From positions 1,054,001-1,118,000 of the forward strand of contig JAPDOI010000132.1 of assembly GCA_029168955.1 (NCBI GenBank): a DNA stretch of 64,000 nucleotides, given 5' to 3'. The notes beneath the pieces were generated by a model. It had not been told where the DNA came from and searched no databases. It saw only the letters and a list, made by a program, of their open reading frames with translations. Positions 12,054 through 23,019 of this stretch are shown one piece after another. This stretch comes from Aplectana chamaeleonis (lineage: Eukaryota > Nematoda > Chromadorea > Rhabditida > Cosmocercidae). Made by a program: the position numbers and the translations under genes. The stretch's first letter is position 1, and each line of letters opens with the position of its first letter.

Positions 12054-13825
12054 TTCAGTTGGCCCATCGACTTCTTACTTCATAGTCGTATTTGCATATC
12101 GTTGCGCGCTCGTTTTTTCCAAGCTTAGGGTGATTTTCATCTTATTTTGGATAGCTGACTCTTTTCTACTTCAAAAAAAATATTTTTGTTTATCACTGAC
12201 GCCCGCGAGCGTGTGCTGCGCCTCCTTATCTCATACACTTTCTCGCTGTCTCTCCCCTCGCTCTGCACATGCGTGCAAAGGAACACAGTGAATTTGGCGC
12301 TGAAATAGAGAATGAGCTGTGTTTATACATCCAAGCTGCCATCAGGGGTAGTGGATGGTCTCCTTGTCAAAAATAGTCTCGTCAAAAATAGCGCACGGCT
12401 CGTCTTGAGGCGTATAGGAGCCTGCAGAGTTCAAGTCGCGGCGTTGCTCGTAGCGAAGAACAGCGCTTGGTGATGCAATATCGATTATTTTCGATGACGA
12501 GAGCAACTGACGCGGTGAAAAGGGCGACTAGGAAGCACCGCACAGTGTGATGACGCCGCGACCGCCGTGCGCCACTACTAGCGAGCGGCAACCGACTACC
12601 ACGAGACTACCACGGAGATAATGTTCGAAAAACTTTTTGTCGCCGCGTCAAGGTTGACGCTCGGCGACCACTCGCAGGTCGGTTCAACTCTGAAGACCCT
12701 TTATGCGAGACCATTGGCTCGTCCGCGACAATTTACCTTTGCGTCCTCGTCCATTCGCTGGACTAAATTGTGAGCGGAGACTTCATAGTGGTCAGGGAGG
12801 TATTCTACTTTGCACCTATTGCCACCTACGGTAATCGAGAACCCCAAGACGGATCCCATATTCAGTACTTCGCAGCAATAAACGCTAATCTGTATTGTGA
12901 ATAATAAGGATTAAGAAGCTCTACTCATATTTTCCTGAAACCTTTATATGATATACTAATCGTTTCTTTGGAAACTTTGTGATTCGGTAATATCCATAAT
13001 GTAAAAGTTTTCTTATCCAAACCCATTCTATAAAATCGTATACGAGAAATATATTTTGAGCCGAATTTGTATTGAAATTGCTCTGCAAATGGTGGCGAGA
13101 ATGCGAAAATTAAACGATATAGGCAGCCCCTAGAAGGAAAGTCGGTAGAAAAAAAGAGAGAACGCGTTTTCGTCAACAAAACGCTTACCTTGACTTTATG
13201 CTAATTTTAGAACTAGACAAGGCTGAAATTCTTCGGTGACTCACAATCGATTCACGAACTTCTAGGGCTAGGAATTTCGCCGCTCTAGCGAGAAAAACGA
13301 TGGAAATCAGTTTTCGTTGCTCAGTCAAAGGATCTTATCTTTTGTATGTAATAAATAAATGTGGTTGCAGTCCGATGCCGTTATACTAACATTAAGTACT
13401 ACAGGGATAGAGATACGTGAAAGTGAAGACTGCATATCAATACTATGGTTCCCTCCAAAAAGGGCATAAAATACGTGAACTACACAGCAATCATATAAAA
13501 ATCTTGAGAGTGATGGCCGAACTGTTGACGTCTGAGCACACGAGAACGGAAACAATACTAAGCGGGAAGACAAACAAATGGTTTGCAGAGGGACACATAT
13601 ATCTACACAAACCGCCAGCGAAACCCTCATTATTCTATCAAACGATATATCGCTTCGTACCATCGAGGCAACTAGTCCAAAATCAAGCTTGTCTTATTGC
13701 TCAGAAGTTGTCGCTTTAACAGGTGAAAATGTGTGGTGATCTCACCTCAGAATTGTCCTATGTTTTCAATTGGAAGGGCGGAAATTTCGCCATAATGAGG
13801 CAAGCTCAATTTGAGACTAGTTGCC
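12054..13825. other. no gene seen
   Basis: A GC-richer patch (12380-12790) gives a 69-codon antisense frame, and 13325-13719 holds open frames on both strands of about 100 codons. Neither has family motifs, codon-periodic character or convincing splice partners. Confidence 0.45.
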
Positions 13826-13829
13826 TTAA

Positions 13830-14306
13830 AGGCACAGTCCAACCTCAGAATCGCTTTTCTGTTTCTCTCTCTATCTTGAAAACGGTCTCACGCTGATTCC
13901 AATGATGTCTCTGGAATTGCAGAAGACCACCTAGGAACGAAGTTATGGCCCCTCAAAAATTGTGCTACGGAAGCATGGTGGACGAGTTGTCCGAGGCTCG
14001 TAACTTCCGTCATTTGCACCCGATCTACGTGAATCGACCTGAGCAAAGAGAGAGGCTGAGAATGAAGGGAAGAACGGGGCCACTGGTCGGAAACCATCGT
14101 TCATCTCGCCGCTGTTGAGCTCGAAAGATCGAAAAAGGGGCGTGCCAAAGCGGCTTCCGGGTGTGGGCGCCCCAGAGTGGCTTCCCCCTATATCTCGCCT
14201 ATTCGGAGGAATAGAGAGCTTGCATTTGGCAGGGGCTATATAGGGTGGGTCTACTTCACAATTATGTGGAAATCTTGGATTTCGTCCCTGAGCTTGGACT
14301 GTGCCT
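13830..14306 (-). mobile_element. AGGCA/TTAA element with intact TTAA on both sides
   Basis: TTAA (13826-13829) precedes aggcacagtccaa. The right end ttggactgtgcct is followed by TTAA (14307-14310). The interior is the same as the 1657-2119 family but in opposite orientation ('tggtggacgagttgtccgag'). The termini read CACAGTCCAA rather than CAGTGTTCACG, so this copy belongs to a terminal variant. Confidence 0.85.
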
Positions 14307-14539
14307 TTAATGTTATGAGGCGAATTCCAAACTAATGTTGGAGTATAATTGCATATGTAATGCCATCAAGCCATCCTCTGGAACACTAGCTCATTCCGAA
14401 AGAATGTTATAGAATCTTCCGTACCTCGCACGACGTTGGAAATCTATGAGCATCCGTTTTGCAGCCTAGTAAAAGAGCTGAATGGTGATAGAATTATCCG
14501 GTAGGCAATCAAGGGGCGTTTAGACGCTATTCATACTTC

Positions 14540-14681
14540 TAAGGGATCGTTTACACTTCTGCCGCCGAGCGTTGCGGCGAAGTGCAATTCTACAGTATCG
14601 AACGTGTCGCGCCGCGTGATCAATATTACAGAAACGCACTGTGACGCGCCGCTCGGCGGCGGGAGTATAAACGACCCCTAA
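14540..14681. mobile_element. 142-bp hairpin MITE
   Basis: The left arm 'aagggatcgtttacactt' and 'gccgccgagcg' is inverted at the right ('cgctcggcggc', 'agtataaacgacccctaa'). It is non-coding. Confidence 0.75.
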
Positions 14682-14689
14682 AGGCCATT

Positions 14690-15038
14690 GCGGCACGAAC
14701 GTGACGCTCGGGTGTGGCGTTGAGGTATGAGTATGTACTTTCTACGCGCGTCACGCGCTTGCGCAGACTATGATTACTACAGCGGCGACGCCAGGGCGGA
14801 GCGGAAAAAAAGGTGTTAACTACGCTGAAAAAGCTATTTGTTTACATGAGTTGACCATCAGGATTGCAGAGAATAGTAATGAAACTAATTATCATGAAAC
14901 GGAATGAAATTGATGATGGATTAACACTGAAAATGGTAAAAAAGTCGTTACGACCGTCGCCCCTAAGGTGGAGCGAGCGTGGTGTCAGGCCGTTCATACT
15001 CCAACGCCACACCCGCGCGTCGCGCGCGTGCCGCGCTG
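14690..15038. mobile_element. GC-rich terminal-inverted-repeat element
   Basis: The left arm (cgggtgtggcgttgaggtat) is inverted around 14990-15030 (atactccaacgccacacccg). The outer ends contain 'gcggcacg' and 'cgtgccgcgc', which resemble the ends of the element at 62445-62703. The short open frames here are on both strands and repeat-derived. Confidence 0.6.
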
Positions 15039-15090
15039 GTGTTAAAGGCATAGTTCGCGCTGGAAACCACTTTTCATTTTTTAGGCTTAA

Positions 15091-15646
15091 AGGCATCGTT
15101 CGCGCTGAAAATCAATTCCCATTTCTTGGGCTCAATTTCATGAATGAGCCCGGTAGACCACACCGGTGAGTTTTGGCGCTTCAAAAACTTAGGATTATGA
15201 GGCTGGAAGAGGTTGAAAATGAGGATCCGCCACCAGTTCTCACCACCCATCTAGCTAAAAGAACAAAAGCGTTATGTCAGGCGCAAGAAATACTGTATTG
15301 AAAACTCTCATCTCGGAAAATCTCATCATCCAAACTTGCACAGTAAAAGCTTCTTATTTTCAAGTGATTTTTGCAGAAAAAAGGCAGAAGAAATCTTCTC
15401 ACATGGAAAGTTCAAAGCGTAAAACCACTTCAGACGTTTAGAAAAACTTTGGACATATTCCACTGTACACACCGAATTCGACGGAGAGGGCAAAAAAAAA
15501 TCATTCTCTCAAAAGGTTTTTAAACGCGTTTATTTTTCGGAAGCTGGAGTTTTTTTGTGGTTTCTTTGCTATTATCGCTTACCTCAAGAGCTTGCCTACT
15601 CATAAACACAGAAAAAAAGACACTGTTTTTTGCGCGTATGATGCCT
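15091..15646. mobile_element. TTAA-flanked element with AGGCATCG ends
   Basis: TTAA (15087-15090) precedes aggcatcgttcgcgctgaaa. The right end is tgcgcgtatgatgcct then TTGA. A second TTAA-aggcatagttcgcgc start lies just upstream at 15042, so two left ends sit in tandem. The interior differs from the copies at 3276 and 6885. Confidence 0.65.
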
Positions 15647-16068
15647 TTGAGGAGTATGAATAGCGCACTATTCAACTGGAGATTGGCTTCTGAGGTTGGA
15701 AATCTCAAAGAAATACGCATACGTTCCCTGCTAAGAGCTGAACGCCGTGTACTCATACTCCCAGCCCCGGAAGATCCCACCTGTGGAAATACGTATAGTT
15801 GGAACGGATCGAACTGACACTCTGCGTTCCTCATTGCCCGTTAGCGCAAAATGAGTGCGTGTATGTCATGACATAGGCTCACCGAGTTTGAGCCAACACC
15901 AAGGAACGCAAGCTACCAGTGCAATTTTGCCGACTGTAAAGAGTGGGGTGTAACTAGCTGGCGTTCCCTCCAATCACTGCACTTCGCCCTTCCCCGGTTT
16001 TTCCTTTTTTTCGCGATTAGTAACTATTGCTAACCATTTCTTGTTTCGAAGATACAGTTCACCTCCGC

Positions 16069-16274
16069 ACTGCCGTTCAGTCCGCAAAATGCACGCTGAT
16101 TGCGAAATCATGCTGCGGCGCGGTTGCGAGCATCCCCAGACAAGGATGTGGGATCACCCGGGCGCTTTTCGCCTTTGGTGCCCGGGTGATCCCACATCCC
16201 TGTCTGAGGATACTCGGGACCGCGCTGCAGCACGATTGCGCAATCAGCGCGCACTTTGCGGATTGAACGGCAGT
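16069..16274. mobile_element. 206-bp palindromic element
   Basis: The arms pair from 'ctgccgttcagtccgcaaa' (16069) to 'gattgaacggcag' (16274), with a strong apex stem (gatgtgggatcacccgggcg against its inverse near 16180-16200). A poly-C run follows at 16277-16290. Open frames on both strands across it are a by-product of the palindrome. Confidence 0.8.
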
Positions 16275-17029
16275 TCACCCCCCCCCCCCCACCCGGACGC
16301 ACCCCCTTTATACCGGGTCGGTATCACTTTAGCAAGTTGGTTGACCGTCTATGCTGAAATCTAGAGTCCATCTGCCCCAACTCATGGATTTGGAGTACCA
16401 GCCGTAGCTGCGTTATGTGCCAAGATGGCCCACCCAATTTAGCCATGTTTTCCACACCACTATTATCGTCTGATGTTTGTCAAATTCTGATTGGCAGCGT
16501 CTGATGAAAGTATGAATTACGAAGACTCAATCAATTGACTTCATCCAGGAGGCAAAATGAAAACATGTACAGAGTTCCGAAATGAAATACTAAGTTTGAC
16601 AAGCAGCTTAGAGCGGGTTCTAATCCTGTTTTAGAAACAGTCCACCACTTAAATACATAGTGAAAGGCTGCTGCGTCTCAAAAACGACGGAATTGGACAA
16701 ATGCACGTCGAATGAATGGGAATGAAACCAGAATCAGATTGGCCATCATTAACTGGTATTCGTCGAATTTTTTCATGGACACCCAAGCAACTGCTGTCAA
16801 CTCCTGGAACGTCCTATCCGGGGAGAAGCTGCGGAAGGATGGCTCTGCCTATCAAATAACGTCTTGGTGAGTTGGAAAGTTCATTCAGAGCTTTCAGATA
16901 ATTTCTCGCAATACCTGCTTCCTGCTATAGCCATTTCATTTGAATTCGATTGATTGAAATTACTTGTTTCAACCTTCATTGTCTGGAGTATGCCAATAAG
17001 GATCAAGCCTATGTTTACATAGAAGCCCA

Positions 17030-17190
17030 AATATTCGTTTATTTGAATAATATTCTAATATTTGACTGTTAGAATAATTCGAATATTAAAAGAAGTAGAT
17101 CCACCGGATTATTCGAATATTCAAAGAAGTGGAATATTCACTTATTCGAATAATCGAATATTCAGCATGAATAAATTGAATATTCGACGA
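17030..17190. repeat. ATTCGAATA-rich array
   Basis: Repeated 'attcgaataatcgaatattc' motifs with 'aagaagtggaatattc' spacers. A related array lies at 18365-18600. The motif is itself palindromic. Confidence 0.75.
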
Positions 17191-17346
17191 GATCGCACCC
17201 CGTTTAGCCCTGATACCCAGCGCGGCAAAGATCGATATTCCGTCTGCCTTCTTTCTCGATGAATTCGGGTCCCGAACGGATTCGCCTGACCACAGCGTAC
17301 CAGTGTTATTTCACTTTAGGACGGCTTGAGGTCAATTACTCAGAAA

Positions 17347-17904
17347 ACCGCCACATTCAATGCGCGTCGAATATGCATTCAACTCGAGTGACCACACCCA
17401 TCTAAAGGCTCTATCACAGGAGCACGTGCTCCAAACAGCAGCACGTGCTGCAAAATTTCATAGCAGGAAAATGTGCCGCAAAATTCAATCGCAGGAGTAC
17501 GTGCTGCAAGGTAGTCCAGCGCTATCATAGCAGCACACAGACGCGACGCGGCTGACACACCGACGTGTGACGCGGCCAGCTCGCCGAGCACCATCTGGAG
17601 ATGCGAGGCCTCTAGCGGCCGGGCGGGTGAGGTACCGCAAACTTGGGTAATTGAACCGGCAAAGATCCCGACCTCTCAGTTCCGTCTCAGGAGTGCATTG
17701 TATACTTTCCTTTTTTTGAATAATCGTTTTGACATTAAGTTGAATGTGTATCATGCATGCATTGGACGGTTATTTGTTGGGGCACGTGCTGTAATTTGAA
17801 ACGCAGTAGGAGGACGTGCTCCCCTGGCAGCACGTTCCCTGACTGTGCTCGAAACCACCTAGTCTTCGAGTTGAATGCATATTCGACACGCATTGAATGC
17901 GGCG
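17347..17904. repeat. inverted repeat with GCACGTGCT interior motifs
   Basis: The segment cattcaatgcgcgtcgaata (17350) with 'tgcattcaactcgag' is inverted at about 17865-17904 (ctcgagtt-like 'ttcgagttgaatgcatattc', 'cgcattgaatgcggcg'). The interior holds several 'gcacgtgct' repeats. A 123-codon frame starting inside it is not supported as a gene. Confidence 0.65.
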
Positions 17905-18364
17905 ATTGTCTGAGTACTTTCCTGCTCTTGCTTATCTCTGACGACTTTCTTATGGGTGGTACTGGGCGCTCTTTCAGCTATTCATTGTCTAGTTTTGAAA
18001 AGGTCTGGACGGTCGATGGCCCTGAAATGTGTTATTCTGTGTTTCCGGTGGTGATTCTCATTCAATTCGGACCAACGACCACCCAGATCAATTCAATCAC
18101 CTTTATTCCGTGCCTCTGGTCAGTCTGAAAAAGAAAATGTGAATGTAGTTATCTCAATTCAAAGTTGATGATGTGAGCTTGTATCGATTGTAGAGAATGA
18201 GTAAAGGAGAAAATGAGGATATAGTGGTCCAATTCCGATGCATGCCAGTTGAAAAGTGGATTACTCATGGATAAAGGGTTTGAGAATGTTCCGTTGTCCT
18301 TTTCGGAGCGTTTCAGCGCAGATTTCGATGAGATTTGCTAATTGTCGTGCTTTTTTCGGCTGAT

Positions 18365-18600
18365 AATTCGATTAAATAATAGAATAATCGGAGAAGTGGA
18401 TTATTCGTTTTTTCGAATAATCGAACATTCAAGAAAGTGGAATATTCGTTTAATTGAATAATCGAATATTAAAAAAGTGGAAAATACGTTTATTCGATTA
18501 ATCGAGTGTTCAAAGAAAAGGAAAGTTAGGTTTATTCGAATAATCGAATATTCAAAGAAAAGGATTATTCGAATTATTCATTAATTCGAATATACAAAAA
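18365..18600. repeat. second ATTCGAATA-rich array
   Basis: About six diverged units of 'gaataatcgaatattcaaag' plus 'tggaatattcgttta'. With the array at 17030 it brackets the inverted repeat at 17347-17904. Confidence 0.75.
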
Positions 18601-20674
18601 AAAATTCGTCTCAACACTCGTTCCAACGCTCCATACATAGGACCTCAACAGAGATACAACCTCTTCGGTGATCAGAAATCTTTAGGAAATTTTACGATCT
18701 ACCTCAGGAATTTTTTAATTTTTGGCCTAAATTTTTAGAGATCTTGCCGAGAGTATTAGTTTTTGAGCCAAAATCTACCCCAGCACCATCCTTTGTGCCA
18801 ACCTGGCTTGACAATGAGACAATGACATGTAAGGAGATTTACTCAGTAGACGAGCTGTTCGGCTTTTCCAATCAGAAAGATTGATCGTCCATTAATTAAC
18901 TACTGACTATCTACTTTCCTAGACGTTCCCTCAAAATTCGGGTTTTTTCCAGATTTTATTCCTAAAAAATGGGGATCTCAGATGGCGCTACCTCTTTCTA
19001 AAGAAGACCTTCGATACTTGTTGCAATCCGTAAATCGCGTTGGGCAAAAGCTGTAAGAGGGTTCAGAGCATGAAGGGAGAATTCAGAGTGGTGCCAATGA
19101 TCAAAAACTTCTGGGTCTATTTTAATCTTTTTTCATTGATCAAAAACGCGTTGAGTCGGTTCGTCACTGAAACTATTTCTCTGTTTAGCTATCACTGGAC
19201 CCGATTGAATGACCCTCGAGTGGTCATCACGATTCGCACCTCATTTGTTGGCCCACCTGCTGCCAGCTTTTGGCTGGCCCGATACATTCATACACATCGT
19301 TACCTAACCGTTACTATACAGTGCTTTACTAAATACATTGGAACGTTCATTTCCCCATTGCAAGCGAATAATTTAGAAACGTTTTCAGGATAATAGTTTT
19401 AACAGCAATACACACTTTATCAAGATTTTTACTAAAAAAAACAACGTTCATAACCATTTCGATTCTCCAACCCGTACCCGTAGCCCAGTTTTTTTTTCTG
19501 GGTTTCGTTCTCAGCCGCAGTGTGCTTTTCTCACTTCTGAGCTGTATTGTTTCCAATGTTGAGCGCCGCGAAAGGATTAAAATACGATGTGGGCGACACC
19601 AAGAGTGATTCTTGAAGACCACACAGACCTTTTTCCTTTCAAGTTTGCACCACTCAAATTCTGAATTTGCAGAGGTTTGTCGCACCTTTTTTTGCTTTTT
19701 TCTGAAATTGGCTTATAGTACGTTTCTATCAGTCTGTACAAAGATTGTTCTCTGAAACGACATAATTTTTTAGTCGACATTCCTGCCCCCCCCCATAACA
19801 TAGAAATTTTGACAACTCTAAAATTCTCTATGAAAAATTCCTATTGTAAGCTAGTTCCAGTATAGGAAGGATGGCGACTTGTGCACGAAACAGGTTTATC
19901 AACTTGGAGTTTCCTATTCCTTTGAAGACAAGTAGATCGAAATGGAAGGTGGCTTCTGTGTAAGTTCACATTATGTTCTTCATGTGAGGCTTTAGAGTCC
20001 GAATGTACAAAAATTGATCTTCTGTAGCCTTTTTATTGTGACGTTTGGGATCGTAGACCCCTCGTTAGGCTGAAATTCAATCCAGTGTTCTATTGGGCGA
20101 TTGGTCAAATGAAGTGTCATCAGAAGCATATGAGGATACAGCTGTGAGGAAAAAAATTATCGGACCGGGTTGGGTGCTCTTTGAACGCGGTCGTTGAAGA
20201 AGACCAACTCTAAGCCAGTGCTAACGACGAGTGACTGTTTGCGGGACCAATGTCATGTGTATGTTAAGGGTCGAGTATTACTACCTAATCCAGATGCGTT
20301 GTTAGCAGTCTCAGCGTTGCCTTCATTTCCTCCCGATGGTATAAATGAGGTCTCCATCTATCCATCTCTTTCGCTTCTTTTTAAATTAATACTCAGTCTT
20401 TACTTGCAGGCATCGCCCTCACAGAAATCTTCTTTTTTCTGTTTCTTATTCATAATCCCTTACAGAGGTGTTACAGAGGAGTTCGTTAGTGGGCAGGTGC
20501 ATGCTGGGAAACTTTTTGTAATTTTTTTCACCTGTTTATTTGGTAATGGCAGAAGATTAGCTAAAACGATTTGATTCCCTCAGAATGCGTATTCCATGTG
20601 ATGAGACAACAGGCAAGGAACATTCATCCTTCTTATTCAATTCCAGCAAGAAGAACATACAGTAAGCGTCAAAA
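18601..20674. other. no gene seen
   Basis: Open frames of 112-126 codons (19040-19393, 19347-19685 antisense, 20194-20574) lack motifs and partners. A poly-C run lies near 19788. No repeat family from elsewhere in the window was recognised. Confidence 0.45.
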
Positions 20675-21018
20675 CCTTAGGCGAAGTTCAGAGTTTTTGC
20701 GACGGGACGCGATGGCGCATGCCAGTGTGCGGCTGCGCGCAATTTCGCGTGAACAAGCAACATTAATTTTTGAGTGCTAGTGATCCTACTATTTTATTGC
20801 CTTCATTGTCAGGTTTAGATGCGTTCGTGAAAAATCATCAAAGGAAACCATTGTATTGCGCGTTGCATTGCAAGGCGACGCGAATGTGGTCGAAAAATTG
20901 CGCGTCATCACGAGGTATCGCGCCTCTTCAGTGTGAACACATAGCGAAGACGCGACGCAAAGTCGCTTGATTCATGTGTTCGCTCATCATGACTTGAAGT
21001 TTGAACGCCGCCCTAGGG
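20675..21018. mobile_element. intact 344-bp terminal-inverted-repeat element
   Basis: It runs from 'ccttaggcgaagttcagag' to 'tttgaacgccgccctaggg'. The interior has 'gggacgcgatggcgcatgcc' and 'gcattgcaaggcgacgcg'. It is the uninterrupted relative of the split copy at 8472-12053, and so serves as its empty-site control. Confidence 0.75.
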
Positions 21019-22922
21019 CCAAACCTTTTTTTGGCCTATCAGGATTGATTGGGAGTTTCCTAAGTTAAAAATCGTATGCTCGCTCTCAAAATGAAGAAAA
21101 ATTCATAAATAATCACAAGGTAGTGCTGTACACATACCCTGGAGTTTCATGGTGCAACTTCAATATGTTTTACGGGTAGAAAGGTGTCTCATCTTTTGTG
21201 CCAAGAATTGGCCGAACGCCTGAGGAGGTTTCAGAATCTGATCTATTTCTGTTCTCCTCGATGTGTGAGAAGACATTGTCTAAGCAATTCTACAGGAATA
21301 TTTACACGTCCAAAAATGCAAAAAGAAATAATTGTTAATTTATCGTTCTACAAAACAGTCAGTAAACAGACACATTCCGTTTTAGCAGTCAATCGAGCAT
21401 TCCTCCGCCGTGTGAGGCTGCTCTCAATGAGAACTCAGTAGTCTAATTCTTTTTTAAAAAGTTTATCAAAAGTCTAATTTTTTATAAAAAAGTTTATCAA
21501 AAGAAATGCCTCGTCTAGACCACTGAGTTTCTTGGACGGCACCCTCGCATATGTAGCAGCACCCTTCGATCAAAGTGTGTGCGAAGGAATTATCGATTAA
21601 AGACAGCAGACGCGCTCGAAAAAGTTTTTGACATAAGCACGTTTCTGGAGTAGCATGGTTCCTAGTAGACTGCTCACGCCGTTGGAGGCGTCGAAAACGA
21701 GTCAAAACTACTAAATTTCAGTAATGCAAATCGAAAAATTTCTGCAACCCCGCCACTGAGCTTCTGCAACCCCGCCCCAAAATGCAAACTCGTCCAGATT
21801 GATTGTACCATGACGGCCCCTTTGGCTGGTTTTTGATGCTTCTAACGAGGTTAACGTTCGAGTACAGACTACCAGAGTATATCGGCTTCTCTAGCTCAGC
21901 CGTTTTGTTGCTAATATTCGCTGTTTCAACCGCGCGCCGTAAAACTCGTCCACTTTCACCTGATAACAAAATAACCGTTATTCCTCTATTTGCACACAGT
22001 TTTCATTCGTTTTTTTTGTCAGTTCCCAATACAACCAGCTCCAAACCTTTGATTTATGTCATAAAATCCATACCATTTTTGAGCGTGTCTGCTGCCTTTG
22101 AGTGCTAAAACGAACTACAAGTGTTTATTGACTGTTTCAAAGAACGATATATAAGAAATTATTCCCTTTCTTTCATTTTTGGAGTGATATCATTTCTTCG
22201 ATTTCTGTGACGGAGATATTATAGCAGCGTCCCCGCTTCCACAATATGTGGTATGGACGATATGAGAAATGCATGGTAAATAGCAGCTAAGCAATTCATT
22301 GAATTAGGCAAACAAACTTCACCATATCGAGGTCGAACCCAACAGCTTGGATTCCACTAGATCTAAAGCGCGACTTTTCGGGTTAAGGCTTATTCACGTG
22401 AAACATGATCGCCTTCTTTCCAAGACCCATTGGGACGCTGCTATAACTAGTGAATTTAGTTCGATGCATCATTGATGACATGAAAACTTCATCAATTTTC
22501 TTCTCACCAAAGAAGTCTGAAGGATTTAACCTGGAGAAAATTTCTTAACCGCCGTGTAGAGCCGAAGTTTTGTGCAATACATTGGGCTGACTGTTGTAAG
22601 GTCGATTCGGTTGCGGTCAGACAACACCAGGTATTCTAAAATTCGGGCGACTCTTTGAGAAAAAGTGATCAGTCGAATAACTACCCGGATATACTTCTAA
22701 ATCGAGATAGAAAAAATTTCTCCAATTGATCGAATTTATTGAATAGAAGGGAAATGTCCCTGCAAATTTCGAAAAAACTCCCTCAGTTGTCAAAAATAGG
22801 CTGGCCTCTGTGAACTGACTACGGGTCACCTTCCGGGGCCGACAACAAAAAGCCGAATGAGCATGGATCTTAGATTTTTTACATTCGAAAACGTGTGATT
22901 GAAAGGTGTACCTTCATTTCAG
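21019..22922. other. upstream region of the GGT-like gene; first exon not located
   Basis: The GGT-like gene must begin upstream of 22923 because its first recognised exon lacks a start codon and opens in mid-codon. A stretch at about 22552-22627 is open in the needed phase. It is preceded by a possible acceptor (gccgtgtag) and followed by a possible donor (accag|gtattc), but it has no ATG and is only a candidate. Other open frames here are unsupported. Confidence 0.4.
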
Positions 22923-23019
22923 AAATGATCTCCACTTCCTTATCGCCATTGTGTTAGTTGTTGTCTTCATAGTGGTACTGCTCGGATTCTTCGTCTACTC
23001 ATTGAACAGACAAGACACT
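22923..23019 (+). other. signal-anchor exon of the GGT-like gene
   Basis: The exon follows an atttcag acceptor and ends ACT|GTGAGT. It encodes about 20 uninterrupted hydrophobic residues and then YSLNRQDT. Family members are usually type II membrane proteins, with the catalytic part outside the cell. The opening single base requires an upstream exon ending after two bases of a codon. Confidence 0.75.

Noticed and set aside
17757..18128. 123-codon open frame with several Cys
   Set aside because: It starts inside the inverted repeat 17347-17904 and runs into unique DNA, with no family similarity or splice partners.
22552..22627. possible upstream exon of the GGT-like gene
   Set aside because: Phase, acceptor and donor would fit, but there is no ATG, the acceptor is weak and the encoded residues match nothing recognisable. 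Kept only as a candidate.
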